A stretch of 64,000 bases of DNA from a virus. Under the pieces are notes generated by a model that was given only the letters and a program-made list of their open reading frames with translations, searched no databases and had not been told where the DNA came from. The translations under genes and the position numbers were made by a program. Where the stretch lies: the IMG/VR virus record IMGVR_UViG_3300041583_000371, positions 1 to 64,000 of that record. One strand, given 5' to 3'. Below, in pieces: positions 30,882 to 39,861 of the stretch (position 1 is its first letter; every line of letters starts with the position of its first letter).

Positions 30882-31335
30882 TAATGAAACAAATTCTATC
30901 AAAACAGACATAGCCCTAATAAAAAAAGATGTTAAGCAGATTGAACGGGTGTTCCAAAAAATTGATGATGCTGTCATGCAAATGACTAACGTAATAAAAA
31001 ATATAGCTGTTCAGGAAAACATTCTGCAAAATAACGAAAAAAGAATTGCGAGTCTCGAAGAAAAGTCTATGAAGAATACCCAAGACGAACTAGATTTTCG
31101 TAAAGAATTAAATCAAAAGTTGGAAGATATGAAAAATGTATCTGACCATGAAAGAGATAGAAGGCATAAAGAGGTTCTTGATGCCATCAATAAGTCAAAC
31201 CAAAAACTAAGTGACAAGCTAGACCATCAAGATAAACGTATAAATTCTCTGGAAAACTGGAGATGGTACATACTTGGTATAGGTGCAGTCATAATTTTTA
31301 TCTTGTCAAAATTTCCTTTTTCATCATTTTTCTAG
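30874..31335 (+). CDS. coiled-coil protein with C-terminal membrane anchor
   Basis: 153 aa from ATG 30874 overlapping the holin stop. Long coiled coil (residues ~8-125) and one C-terminal membrane helix (WYILGIGAVIIFILSKF). The layout resembles XhlA-type holin partners; its place beside the holin fits a lysis role. Confidence 0.65.
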   Translation: MNDNETNSIKTDIALIKKDVKQIERVFQKIDDAVMQMTNVIKNIAVQENILQNNEKRIASLEEKSMKNTQDELDFRKELNQKLEDMKNVSDHERDRRHKEVLDAINKSNQKLSDKLDHQDKRINSLENWRWYILGIGAVIIFILSKFPFSSFF

Positions 31336-31364
31336 TTGACAAGTGCTTGCACTATGTATATAAT
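31336..31364 (+). promoter_or_regulatory. sigma70-type promoter of primase gene
   Basis: TTGACA (31336-31341), 17-bp spacer, TATAAT (31359-31364): full consensus. Confidence 0.85.
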
Positions 31365-31408
31365 CAATGTTATATTGAATGAGATAGTAAGTAAGAGATA
31401 AAATAAAC

Positions 31409-32434
31409 ATGGTTGACTATATTGATCTACAGCACGTTATGATGCTGTCTAATAAACTTGAGCGTTTTTCTATCAAAAATAAATCCCCTTATCGTATTAA
31501 CTTTAGATGCATATATTGTGGTGATTCACAAACCTCCAAATCAAAAGCAAGAGCTTGGTTTCTTGAAGACAAATATCAGTCATTTAGATATTTTTGTCAT
31601 AACTGCGGCGAGAGTCATTCTTTCGTTTCATTCTTGCGCGGGTTTGACACTATGGCATATAATTCATACATTACAGATAAATATGTCAATAATGTATCAA
31701 GGGTAGATGTACCCCCAACAGCAAAAATAGAACCAACCAAAGAACCGCCAAAATTAAGTATTAACCATCTATCTAAGATCAAAAAAATCAGTCAGTTGAA
31801 ATTTGATCACCCAGCAAAACTGTATATCGAATCAAGAAAAATTCCAACCGACCAGCATTACAGGATATTTTATGCGCCCAAGTTTAAGACTTGGGTAAAT
31901 TCTATTATACCAGAAAAATTAATATTTACAAGAGATGAGCCTAGAATTGTCATCCCCTTTCTAGATAGTAAAGGAAAAATGTTTGGCTTTACGGGTAGGG
32001 GATTTGACCCTAATGGATTACGATACCTCACTATCATGATGGATGAAAAGCCAAAAATATTTGGTCTGGATAAAGTCGATTCGAAAAAACAATATTATGT
32101 ACTCGAAGGTGCGATAGATAGTTTGTTTGTTCCAAATTCTATTGCAATGGCGGGTGCTGATGGAAATCTTTCAGGGCTAGATAATGTTGAAAATGCGGTT
32201 TTCGTTTTTGATTTGGAATACAGAAACAAAGAAATTATGAAACGTGTCGAAAAAATAATTGACAAAGGCATGAAAGTATGCTTGTTCCCTAAAGGGATGA
32301 CAAAGTATGGAAAAGACATAAATGATTTTGTGTCAAGTGGCTTAACATCATCTTATATTGTAGACATGATCAAGAAAAACGTGTATAGTGGTTTAGAAGC
32401 TAAGATAAAGCTGATCGATCTCAAAAACTGTTAA
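31409..32434 (+). CDS. 61: DNA primase gp61
   Basis: 341 aa, close to T4 gp61 (342). Zinc-ribbon at residues ~34-73 (CIYCGDS...CHNCGES), then Toprim-type acidic motifs (YVLEGAIDSLFVPN, VFVFDLEYRNKE). It makes RNA primers with helicase gp41. Starts the nucleotide and DNA-synthesis block under a consensus early promoter. Confidence 0.92.
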   Translation: MVDYIDLQHVMMLSNKLERFSIKNKSPYRINFRCIYCGDSQTSKSKARAWFLEDKYQSFRYFCHNCGESHSFVSFLRGFDTMAYNSYITDKYVNNVSRVDVPPTAKIEPTKEPPKLSINHLSKIKKISQLKFDHPAKLYIESRKIPTDQHYRIFYAPKFKTWVNSIIPEKLIFTRDEPRIVIPFLDSKGKMFGFTGRGFDPNGLRYLTIMMDEKPKIFGLDKVDSKKQYYVLEGAIDSLFVPNSIAMAGADGNLSGLDNVENAVFVFDLEYRNKEIMKRVEKIIDKGMKVCLFPKGMTKYGKDINDFVSSGLTSSYIVDMIKKNVYSGLEAKIKLIDLKNC

Positions 32435-32447
32435 CAACGGGGTAAAT

Positions 32448-33143
32448 GTGTTGAAACTAATAAACGGCGATTGCCTACTAGAGATCAAAAAAATTGAAAG
32501 TGGGTCTGTTGATATGGTAGTTACAGACCCGCCATATGGTATGAATTTTGTGTCTAATAGAGCAAAAGAAGGGCCAAGACATAAAGCCATTAATGATGAT
32601 GATAAGGTAAACACAGAATGGATTTCAGAAGCTTTTCGCGTATTAAAAGATGGTGGTGGTTTCGTCACATTTTGTGACTGGAATACAAGTCACGTTTGGC
32701 GGGAGTCTATTGAAAAAAACGGATTTAATTTGCGTTCACAAGGTGTTTGGAATCGTATGCATCATGGCATGGGCGATTTGACAGGGGCTTTTGCACCTAT
32801 GCATGATATTATCTGGTATGCATCAAAAGGACGAAGAATCTTTGACAACAAACGATTGAAGTCTGTTTTTTCACATCGTAGACCAAGCCCATCCGAAGAT
32901 AATGGGCATCCGACTTGCAAACCAGTTAGCCTCATGGAAGAAATTATTCATGGGATTGGTGATGGTTCTAATGGCATTGTTTTAGATCCATTCATGGGTT
33001 CAGGTAGTACAGGTGTAGCAGCAAAGAAATTGAACTTGCCATTTGTAGGAATAGAGTTAGATGAAACATATTTTGCAACTGCACAGAAAAGAATAAATGG
33101 CACAAGTGGATTGATAGATTTTTTTAATATGGGGGAAATATGA
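32448..33143 (+). CDS. DNA methyltransferase, beta-class (DPPY)
   Basis: 231 aa. Catalytic motif IV VVTDPPYGMNF comes first (residues ~26-36) and SAM motif I LDPFMGSGSTGVAA near the C-terminus (~185), the beta-type order of N4-C/N6-A methyltransferases. Start is GTG 32448 or TTG 32451; no ATG fits. CKPVSLMEE is typical of the CcrM/HinfI-like branch. It overlaps DHFR by four bases. Confidence 0.88.
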   Translation: MLKLINGDCLLEIKKIESGSVDMVVTDPPYGMNFVSNRAKEGPRHKAINDDDKVNTEWISEAFRVLKDGGGFVTFCDWNTSHVWRESIEKNGFNLRSQGVWNRMHHGMGDLTGAFAPMHDIIWYASKGRRIFDNKRLKSVFSHRRPSPSEDNGHPTCKPVSLMEEIIHGIGDGSNGIVLDPFMGSGSTGVAAKKLNLPFVGIELDETYFATAQKRINGTSGLIDFFNMGEI

Positions 33144-33622
33144 CAGTAAATGCTATTTTAGCGCATGATGATAAATACGGTATAGGAAAAGATGGTGTTC
33201 TGCCATGGCCACATTCCTCAGCCGATATGAAATGGTTTAGAGAATGTACCAATGGTCATATTGTAATTATGGGTAGAAAAACATGGGAAAGTATCGGTAG
33301 TAAAAGCCTACCAAAAAGAATGAATATCGTGGTCACAAGATCAGAAATTATAGGCTCCCCTAAATATACTTGGTTTGGTGACATAGAAGAACTTATCAAA
33401 AATTTAAAAATGGAGTATCCAAACCTTAAAATCTGGATCATTGGCGGTGCTGATATTTATAGGCAAACCCTTCATCTATGCGACAACATTTTTGTGACTA
33501 AGATTGATGGTGATTATGATTGTGATGCATTTGTAGATATGAATATGTATCTTAATGGTTATGATAAGACGGCGGTAAACAAACAAGATGGGTTAGAATT
33601 TAGTATTTGGAGTAAGAATTGA
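33140..33622 (+). CDS. frd: dihydrofolate reductase
   Basis: 160 aa. DHFR motifs: NAILAHDDKYGIGKDGVLPWPHSSADMKWF, IMGRKTWESIG, and WIIGGADIY. Regenerates tetrahydrofolate used by the thymidylate synthase encoded next. Coupled on both sides by stop/start overlaps. Confidence 0.95.
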   Translation: MTVNAILAHDDKYGIGKDGVLPWPHSSADMKWFRECTNGHIVIMGRKTWESIGSKSLPKRMNIVVTRSEIIGSPKYTWFGDIEELIKNLKMEYPNLKIWIIGGADIYRQTLHLCDNIFVTKIDGDYDCDAFVDMNMYLNGYDKTAVNKQDGLEFSIWSKN

Positions 33623-34509
33623 AACAATATCATATGCTACTGAAAGACATTTTAGAAAACGGTGAAAATGTAAGTGACAGAACAGGGACAGGAACCCGTA
33701 CCTTATTCGGTCGTCAAATGCATTTTAATCTTGTAGATGGGTTTCCAGCGGTAACAACAAAAAAACTTGCATGGAAATCTGTTGTTGGTGAATTGCTTTG
33801 GATGCTTGAAGGAAGCACAGATGAACGTAGGCTTGCCGAACTAACTTATGGTAAGCCCAGAAAAGATTTAGTTGGAAGAAATACAATTTGGACTGCCAAC
33901 GCAGATAATCAAGGTGTTGCGTTAGGATATGAAAATAACGATTCTAAAAAAGAGCTGGGGCCAATTTATGGGGAAATTTGGCGAAACTTTGACTATTTCA
34001 GAGGATTAGAATGTGGTGTTGACCAAATACTGCAAATTATCGAACAGATAAAAGAGACACCAGATTCAAGGAGAATCATATTATCTGCTTGGAATCCTTT
34101 GTTAATTCCTGAAATGTCATTGCCGCCTTGTCACTACACCGCGCAATTTCGTGTGGTAAATGGCAAACTAAGTTGCATGATGACACAAAGATCTGGTGAT
34201 TTATTTTTAGGAATCCCGTTTAATATCGCAAGTTATGCTCTCTTGACACATATTATTGCTCGTGAATGTGGTTTGGAAGTAGGAAATTTTGTACATTCTA
34301 TCGGTGATGCACACATATATAATGACCACTTTGATCAGGTAAAAGAACAACTGCTAAGAGAAGAATATGCTTTACCTACACTTGAAATTGGTGTAGAGTT
34401 TAACCTTATGGATAGACTACGCAATGGCTTTAAACTCGAAGATTGCTCTCTATTTACTCTTAAAAATTATGTACATCATCCCACAATAAAAGCACCAATG
34501 GCAGTATAA
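33619..34509 (+). CDS. td: thymidylate synthase
   Basis: 296 aa, T4 Td type. Folate and dUMP site RTGTGTRTLFG, active Cys in LPPCHYTAQFRV, RSGDLFLGIPFNIASYALL, and final PTIKAPMAV. Start is TTG 33619 (AGTAAG upstream), overlapping the DHFR stop; an ATG at 33631 is the alternative. No intron is present, unlike T4 td. Makes dTMP for phage DNA. Confidence 0.95.
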   Translation: MKQYHMLLKDILENGENVSDRTGTGTRTLFGRQMHFNLVDGFPAVTTKKLAWKSVVGELLWMLEGSTDERRLAELTYGKPRKDLVGRNTIWTANADNQGVALGYENNDSKKELGPIYGEIWRNFDYFRGLECGVDQILQIIEQIKETPDSRRIILSAWNPLLIPEMSLPPCHYTAQFRVVNGKLSCMMTQRSGDLFLGIPFNIASYALLTHIIARECGLEVGNFVHSIGDAHIYNDHFDQVKEQLLREEYALPTLEIGVEFNLMDRLRNGFKLEDCSLFTLKNYVHHPTIKAPMAV

Positions 34510-34534
34510 ACACTAAACTTGGTATTTTGACATG

Positions 34535-34542
34535 TATAAATA
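34535..34542 (+). promoter_or_regulatory. T4-type late promoter core before nrdA
   Basis: Exact TATAAATA; a TTGACA at 34527-34532 lies just upstream. Confidence 0.55.
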
Positions 34543-34612
34543 CACATCCCAACACAACATATAGCAAATATATATTTGCTATTAAAACAATTTTTAACAC
34601 TAAGAGGTACTG

Positions 34613-36232
34613 ATGACTATAATTATTAAACGCGATGGGCGCAAAGAGCAGTTAGATTTGAACAAAATACATACTGTTGTTGAATGGGCTTGTGACAAGA
34701 TTACAGGGGTGTCTATTTCGGAAGTTGAACTGAAATCACAAATTCAATTTTATGCAGGTATTACGAGTGAAGAAATTCATGAAACTCTTATCCGTTCAGC
34801 ATCCGAATTAATTTCAGAAGAAACCCCTAACTATCAATTTGTTGCATCAAAGTTGATTAACTTTGATCTTCGTAAGCGAGCATATGGGCATTATGAGCCT
34901 TGGCATATCAAAGATATCGTAAAGCGAGGCGTTCAGAAAGGTTTTTATAACCCTGACTTACTTTCTGTATACAATGATGAAGATTGGGCGTTTATGGAGG
35001 GTGTCATAAATCACAATAGAGACTATGAAATTTCATATGCTGGTATGGTGCAGTTCAGGACCAAGTATCTCGTAAAAAATAAATCGACTATGGAGTATTT
35101 CGAAACACCGCAAATTGCATACATGTTGATTGCTGCTAGTGGTTGTATTTCTGAAGAAAGTAAAGATAGACTTAAATTTATCAAGAAAATTTATAACCAT
35201 CTTTCCAAGTTTGATTTTACACTGCCAACACCTATCATGGCAGGATTGCGGACTAATGTAAAACAATTTTCATCTTGTACTTTAATTGATGCTGGTGATT
35301 CACTTGATTCGATCAATGCTGCCGCATCGGCTATTGTAAAATATGCAGCCAATAAAGCAGGCATTGGTTTGAATATCGGAAGAATTCGTGCGGTTGGTTC
35401 CCCAATTCGTAATGGTGAAGTTACCCATACTGGTGTAGTGCCATTTATAAAATATTTCAATGCTGCGCTAAAAAGCTGTAATCAAGGTGGGGTTCGTAAT
35501 TCAAGCGGCACATTTTATTACCCAATGTGGCATTATGAATATGAAGATATGATTGTACTAAAAAATAACAAAGGTACAGAAGACACGCGAGTTAGATCAG
35601 TAGATTATGGCGTTCAACTTAACAGATTTTTGATTCAAAGGCTAATCGAAGATGGCAACATTACTCTGTTTTCGCCCAACGATGTACCAGACCTTTATGA
35701 GGCTTTTTTCACAAATCAAGAATTGTTTGGAGAACTTTATGTCAAATATGAAAATGACAGTAGTATTCGTAAAAAAACAATAACTGCTATTGAGGCGTTC
35801 AGTGTCCTTGCGCAAGAAAGAGTTGAGACAGGTCGCATCTATATTCAATTTGTTGACAACACAAACGAGCAAGGTATGTTAGGCGAAGAAAATCCAGTAT
35901 ATATGAGTAATTTGTGTTTAGTCGGTGATACCAAAATTGATGTGATTTGTGATAATCAACCATTTAAAATTAATATAGAAGACTTGGGTAATTTTATGCG
36001 CAAGTATGATAACGTGGTGGTCAAGTCTTACAATACGGATACGAAGGCTGTTGAATATATGCCTATTGAAGCGTTTGGTCTCACAAACCCCGACGCAGAT
36101 TTATATCAAGTAACTACCGATGATGATACACATAGTGTAGTGTGTACGAGCGATCATTTATTCTGGACTGATAATAGAGGATATGTGGCAGCAATAGATT
36201 TGACTGAAGAAGATAGAATAAAAACATTATAG
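34613..36232 (+). CDS. nrdA: ribonucleotide reductase NrdA, N-terminal part fused to split intein N-half
   Basis: 539 aa. Residues 1-434 are class Ia reductase alpha: ATP-cone start MTIIIKRDGRKEQLDL, the redox Cys in KQFSSCTLIDAGDS and the finger around GGVRNSSGTFYYP. At residue 435 the sequence turns into an intein N-half starting CLVGDTKID. The cut is exactly between Asn-Leu and the catalytic Cys (NL|CAE), so splicing must restore the thiyl-radical Cys. The C-part is 1 kb downstream after an endonuclease gene. Confidence 0.92.
   Translation: MTIIIKRDGRKEQLDLNKIHTVVEWACDKITGVSISEVELKSQIQFYAGITSEEIHETLIRSASELISEETPNYQFVASKLINFDLRKRAYGHYEPWHIKDIVKRGVQKGFYNPDLLSVYNDEDWAFMEGVINHNRDYEISYAGMVQFRTKYLVKNKSTMEYFETPQIAYMLIAASGCISEESKDRLKFIKKIYNHLSKFDFTLPTPIMAGLRTNVKQFSSCTLIDAGDSLDSINAAASAIVKYAANKAGIGLNIGRIRAVGSPIRNGEVTHTGVVPFIKYFNAALKSCNQGGVRNSSGTFYYPMWHYEYEDMIVLKNNKGTEDTRVRSVDYGVQLNRFLIQRLIEDGNITLFSPNDVPDLYEAFFTNQELFGELYVKYENDSSIRKKTITAIEAFSVLAQERVETGRIYIQFVDNTNEQGMLGEENPVYMSNLCLVGDTKIDVICDNQPFKINIEDLGNFMRKYDNVVVKSYNTDTKAVEYMPIEAFGLTNPDADLYQVTTDDDTHSVVCTSDHLFWTDNRGYVAAIDLTEEDRIKTL
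35915..36229 (+). other. split intein N-half in NrdA
   Basis: 105 residues from Cys1 (CLVGDTKIDVI) with block B-like TDDDTHSVVCTSDHLFWT and GYVAAIDLTEEDRI. Length and layout match the NrdJ-1-type natural split inteins. Confidence 0.85.
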
Positions 36233-36243
36233 TACAATGAAAT

Positions 36244-36283
36244 ACCTCTTTGCATAAATAAAATTAGTTAAATGCAAAGAGGT
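36244..36283 (+). promoter_or_regulatory. hairpin over ribosome site of the HNH endonuclease
   Basis: ACCTCTTTGCAT (36244-36255) pairs with ATGCAAAGAGGT (36272-36283), whose AGAGG is the ribosome site for ATG 36289. CATAAATA (36253-36260), one base off the late consensus, sits at the loop edge. Same layout as at 1868. Confidence 0.7.
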
Positions 36284-36288
36284 GCTAC

Positions 36289-37278
36289 ATGAACTATCGT
36301 AAACTACATGACAAATTTATAAATTATTTTATAAATACCGCCCCTAAAGAAAGGTTAATGGCAAAAAATAATATAGACAAAAGGCTTGATAAAGAGAATT
36401 TATATGTGGAGATTCATCATATAATTCCTAAACATGATGGTGGGTGCGATTCGCCACATAATCTTGTTACTCTATTACCCGAAGAACACGTCTTCATACA
36501 TAAGCTAAGATACAAGGCTTACGGTCAAAGAGGTGATATGCTTTCTGTTAGGTTTGTTCTTAATGGTATGAAAAGCAATGCTAGATTTAATGTTGATGGG
36601 TCTAACATGCACCTTACTAAGTATATATTAGGCGGATATGCGTTCATAAAAAGTAATTCATCTGAATTCAGAAAAAAAGTTGGGTGGCATACGCCAAATG
36701 GAGCTAAAAAAATATCCGAATCGAGGAAAGGCAATATGCCAGTGAAAGATGTTGATACTTTAAAAATTATAGGTTCAGTAAGTTGCCAACACCCTAAAGT
36801 GATATCGGGTCAGTGGGTCCACCATAGTAAAGGTGTAAAATACACAGATGAAAGAAAATTATCTATGGTAAATGGTAGTGGGGATAAAAATAATAACTAT
36901 TCTGGTTATGATGATGACCAACTCATTTTAAACTTTATCGAAATATGCAATAAATTAGGATATATACCAGGTCATAAAACAGCAACAGATTTTGGGGTTG
37001 AAAATAATATATATTTTCCTAAGTCAATAAAAGATTTTAGGTTTGATGGAGATGGCTTTCGTGGTATGATACAAATAGTGGAAGAAAAAACAGGTCTAAA
37101 ATATGACCCATACTATACCAGAAGATCTGGTCGTGTGAAAATAATAAGCGGAAAACGTTGTTGGGTTACTGACGGCGTTAATAGCAAATCAATCTCTTTT
37201 ATTGATTTGAATGAATATAATCTAATAGGATGGAAAAAAGGAAGAACATTATATGGCAAAAGTAATAAAATTAAATAA
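36289..37278 (+). CDS. HNH homing endonuclease between the nrdA halves
   Basis: 329 aa. HNH motif in YVEIHHIIPKHDGGCDSPHNLVTLLPEEHVFIH (residues ~43-75), then a NUMOD3-like GAKKISESRKGNM and a C-terminal part with GKRCWVTDGVNSKSISFIDL. Free-standing HNH enzymes cut alleles lacking them and spread by repair. Placed between intein halves, it fits the fractured-gene arrangement where an endonuclease lies at the split site. It overlaps the nrdA C-part by 26 bases in another frame. Confidence 0.88.
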   Translation: MNYRKLHDKFINYFINTAPKERLMAKNNIDKRLDKENLYVEIHHIIPKHDGGCDSPHNLVTLLPEEHVFIHKLRYKAYGQRGDMLSVRFVLNGMKSNARFNVDGSNMHLTKYILGGYAFIKSNSSEFRKKVGWHTPNGAKKISESRKGNMPVKDVDTLKIIGSVSCQHPKVISGQWVHHSKGVKYTDERKLSMVNGSGDKNNNYSGYDDDQLILNFIEICNKLGYIPGHKTATDFGVENNIYFPKSIKDFRFDGDGFRGMIQIVEEKTGLKYDPYYTRRSGRVKIISGKRCWVTDGVNSKSISFIDLNEYNLIGWKKGRTLYGKSNKIK

Positions 37279-37351
37279 AAGAGCCCCAGTATATGATATA
37301 ACAGTAGCAGAAAATCATAACTTTTTTGCTAATGGCGTTTTAGTGCATAAT
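37253..37351 (+). other. split intein C-half in NrdA
   Basis: 33 residues ending in His-Asn before Cys+1. Confidence 0.85.
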
Positions 37352-38332
37352 TGCGCCGAAGTCGTACAGACCACAAAGCCAATGCAAAGTATTAGTGATG
37401 TTGACGGACTAATATCATTGTGCACACTTGCTGCATATAATATGGGCAATATTAAAACGCCTGATGATTTTGAAAAACTTTCAAAAGTAGTTGTAAGGTT
37501 TTTAGATAATGTTTTGACATATCAGACTTATCTTCTACCATCCGCACTTTCATCAACATTGAAGTATCGTAACATTGGTATTGGAATATCGAATTTGGCA
37601 TACTTTTTAGCCAAAAACAATTACAAATATACAGGCGAAGACACACCAAAATTCTTACATCCATATATGGAGGCAATGGGGTATTATACTATTAAAGCGT
37701 CGGCTGAACTTGCCCAAGAAAGAGGTTCTTTTGATGCTTTTTCCACTACTAAATGGGCCAAAGGTAAATTGCCCATTGATACATATCGCAAAGCTGTTGA
37801 TAGTATTGTAGAAAACGATTTGTTGCTTGACTGGAATGAATTACGCGAAATTACTAGCAAAGGCATGAGAAATGCTACAATACTGAGCTTGATGCCTGTT
37901 GAAACTTCGAGTCAGTTGGTCAATGCTACTAATGGTGTTGAGCCGCCCCGTGGACTTATTTCTGTCAAGAATTCTAAGGATGGTTCTATGAAGCAAGTGG
38001 TCCCAGAGATTCAAAGGCTGAAAAATAAATATGATCTTTTGTGGGATCAAAAATCACCTACTGGTTATCTAAATATTATGGCCACGATACAAAAGTTTGT
38101 GGATCAATCTATTTCTACGAATACATCTTACAATCCCGAATTTTATCCAAGCAATGAAATTCCCCTTATGGTTATACTTGGTGATATGATTTATGCTTGT
38201 AAAATGGGAATTAAGACACTATACTATTGCAACACATATGATATGTCTGGTGAAGTAAAATTAGATGAGCCGCTATCTGAAAATGAAGTCACAGACGGCG
38301 ATGATGATTATTGTGAATCTTGCGTACTATAA
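37253..38332 (+). CDS. nrdA: split intein C-half fused to NrdA C-terminal part
   Basis: 359 aa. First 33 residues are the intein C-half ending in VAENHNFFANGVLVHN; NrdA resumes at Cys+1 (CAEVVQTTKPM), which is the catalytic radical Cys followed by the catalytic Glu. It continues through PVETSSQLVNATNGVEPPRG and ends with redox tail DDDYCESCVL. Spliced NrdA would be 434 + 326 = 760 aa, the normal length. Confidence 0.92.
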   Translation: MAKVIKLNKRAPVYDITVAENHNFFANGVLVHNCAEVVQTTKPMQSISDVDGLISLCTLAAYNMGNIKTPDDFEKLSKVVVRFLDNVLTYQTYLLPSALSSTLKYRNIGIGISNLAYFLAKNNYKYTGEDTPKFLHPYMEAMGYYTIKASAELAQERGSFDAFSTTKWAKGKLPIDTYRKAVDSIVENDLLLDWNELREITSKGMRNATILSLMPVETSSQLVNATNGVEPPRGLISVKNSKDGSMKQVVPEIQRLKNKYDLLWDQKSPTGYLNIMATIQKFVDQSISTNTSYNPEFYPSNEIPLMVILGDMIYACKMGIKTLYYCNTYDMSGEVKLDEPLSENEVTDGDDDYCESCVL

Positions 38333-38354
38333 ATTTAAATAAAAGGAAAATATA

Positions 38355-39440
38355 ATGACACTAACAGTAGATTATACGGGCAGGGGGATGTTCCTTGATG
38401 GTTCTGTAGATATCGCAAGATACGATCAACCACAATTTCCTGCTCTTGATCGGTTTGTTAAACAACAAAGAGGATTCTTTTGGGTTCCAGAAGAAATCAA
38501 TGACATCAATAAAGACAAAGAAGACTTTCGGAGTTTAACCGAGCATGAACAGCATATTTTTATTTCAAATTTGCTGCGTCAAACCCTTTTAGACAGTATT
38601 CAGGGACGCGCGCCTTCCGAAGTGTTTTCGCCAATTACCTCTGTACCTGAAGCAGAAATCTGGACACAGACTTGGGCATTTAGTGAAACTATTCACTCTT
38701 ACTCGTATACTTATATCATTCGCAATATATTTCCAAAACCAGATGAAATTTTTAGCAAAATGCCTAGTATCATGGAAATTGTAGATTGCTCAAATGACAT
38801 TTCACATTATTATGACGATTTAGACAAATATAATAAATTAGTTTCTCTATATGGATATACCGATGGCCGAAACTTGCATGACCATAAAAAACTGCTTTGG
38901 AAATGTATTATGTCAGTAAATATTCTCGAAGGCATTAGATTTTTTGTGTCTTTTGCATGTTCTTGGAATTTTGCCGAACGTAAACTTATGGAAGGCAATG
39001 CGAAAATTATTAAGTTGATTGCCAGAGATGAAAATCTACATTTAGGATCTACGCAATATATGTTAAGAGAGCTTGTACGTACTGATCCGGAATTTGCGGA
39101 TATTGCAAAAGAAACTGAACAAGAATGTATTGATATGTTCAAAGATGCAATTCTACAAGAAAAAGCATGGGCAAAATATCTATTCAAAGAAGGTTCTATG
39201 GTGGGCCTAAATGAAAATATTCTTTGTGATTATGTAGACTATATCGCAAAAGTTCGTATGAAAGCAGTAGGGCTTCCATGCGATATTGAAATTTCGCAAA
39301 ATCCACTACCTTGGACTTTGAAATGGATTGGCGGAAAAGAAATGCAGCCTGCGCCACAAGAAACAAATATAACATCTTATCGTATAGGTGGTATGAATAC
39401 TGCGGTAGATAAAAGTGCTATGGGTAAATTTTCACTATAA
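38355..39440 (+). CDS. nrdB: ribonucleotide reductase NrdB (beta subunit)
   Basis: 361 aa, class Ia. Diiron ligands lie in RSLTEHEQHIF, PEAEIWTQTWAFSETIHSYSY and later EGIRFFVSFACSWNF and ARDENLHLGSTQYM; the radical Tyr is in the SYSYTYI segment. It forms the active enzyme with spliced NrdA, making deoxynucleotides. RBS AAAGGAAA. Terminator follows. Confidence 0.95.
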   Translation: MTLTVDYTGRGMFLDGSVDIARYDQPQFPALDRFVKQQRGFFWVPEEINDINKDKEDFRSLTEHEQHIFISNLLRQTLLDSIQGRAPSEVFSPITSVPEAEIWTQTWAFSETIHSYSYTYIIRNIFPKPDEIFSKMPSIMEIVDCSNDISHYYDDLDKYNKLVSLYGYTDGRNLHDHKKLLWKCIMSVNILEGIRFFVSFACSWNFAERKLMEGNAKIIKLIARDENLHLGSTQYMLRELVRTDPEFADIAKETEQECIDMFKDAILQEKAWAKYLFKEGSMVGLNENILCDYVDYIAKVRMKAVGLPCDIEISQNPLPWTLKWIGGKEMQPAPQETNITSYRIGGMNTAVDKSAMGKFSL

Positions 39441-39446
39441 AAAACC

Positions 39447-39472
39447 GAAAATCCTCTGTTTAGGGGGTTTTC
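39447..39472. terminator. terminator after nrdB
   Basis: GAAAATCCTC / GGGGGTTTTC with G-T pairs, followed at distance by a T-run. Confidence 0.7.
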
Positions 39473-39530
39473 ATATACATTTTTTTATGATAGAATATAA
39501 ATTCATTCACAATCATAGGATTACATCAGT

Positions 39531-39698
39531 ATGTGGGAACTTTGGGTAGAGTATAGTTATGGCTGGACATGGCGGGTAATTGGTGCTGTAGAGCCTAATG
39601 ACTTGCTTCAAAATATTATTGACGAAACGAATGATAATGATTTTATTTCAATGCGGGTGGTTTCAAAAAAAGAAGATAGACCAATCGTATTGAATTAA
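39531..39698 (+). CDS. small hypothetical protein, 55 aa
   Basis: MWELWVEYSYGWTWRVIGAVEP..., ATG 39531, stop TAA. Trp-rich start and acidic middle. No clear Shine-Dalgarno except ATAGGA farther upstream. Unknown. Confidence 0.5.
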   Translation: MWELWVEYSYGWTWRVIGAVEPNDLLQNIIDETNDNDFISMRVVSKKEDRPIVLN

Positions 39699-39772
39699 AA
39701 ATACACCAACATCATTTTACCCCGATGGCACCAAGAATATTTTTGGTGGACACTATTGAAATTAATAAATCT

Positions 39773-39800
39773 GAAATTGGCGGGCATACTTGCCAATTTC
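39773..39800. terminator. hairpin before the hydrolase promoter
   Basis: GAAATTGGC / GCCAATTTC, followed by TTTCTT and then the TTGAAT of the next promoter. Confidence 0.6.
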
Positions 39801-39804
39801 TTTC

Positions 39805-39833
39805 TTGAATCTGTTATTATTATAGGCTATAAT
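39805..39833 (+). promoter_or_regulatory. sigma70-type promoter
   Basis: TTGAAT, 17-bp spacer, TATAAT. Confidence 0.65.
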
Positions 39834-39861
39834 AGTCTTTGGTATGAAAAAAGGGAAAAAC

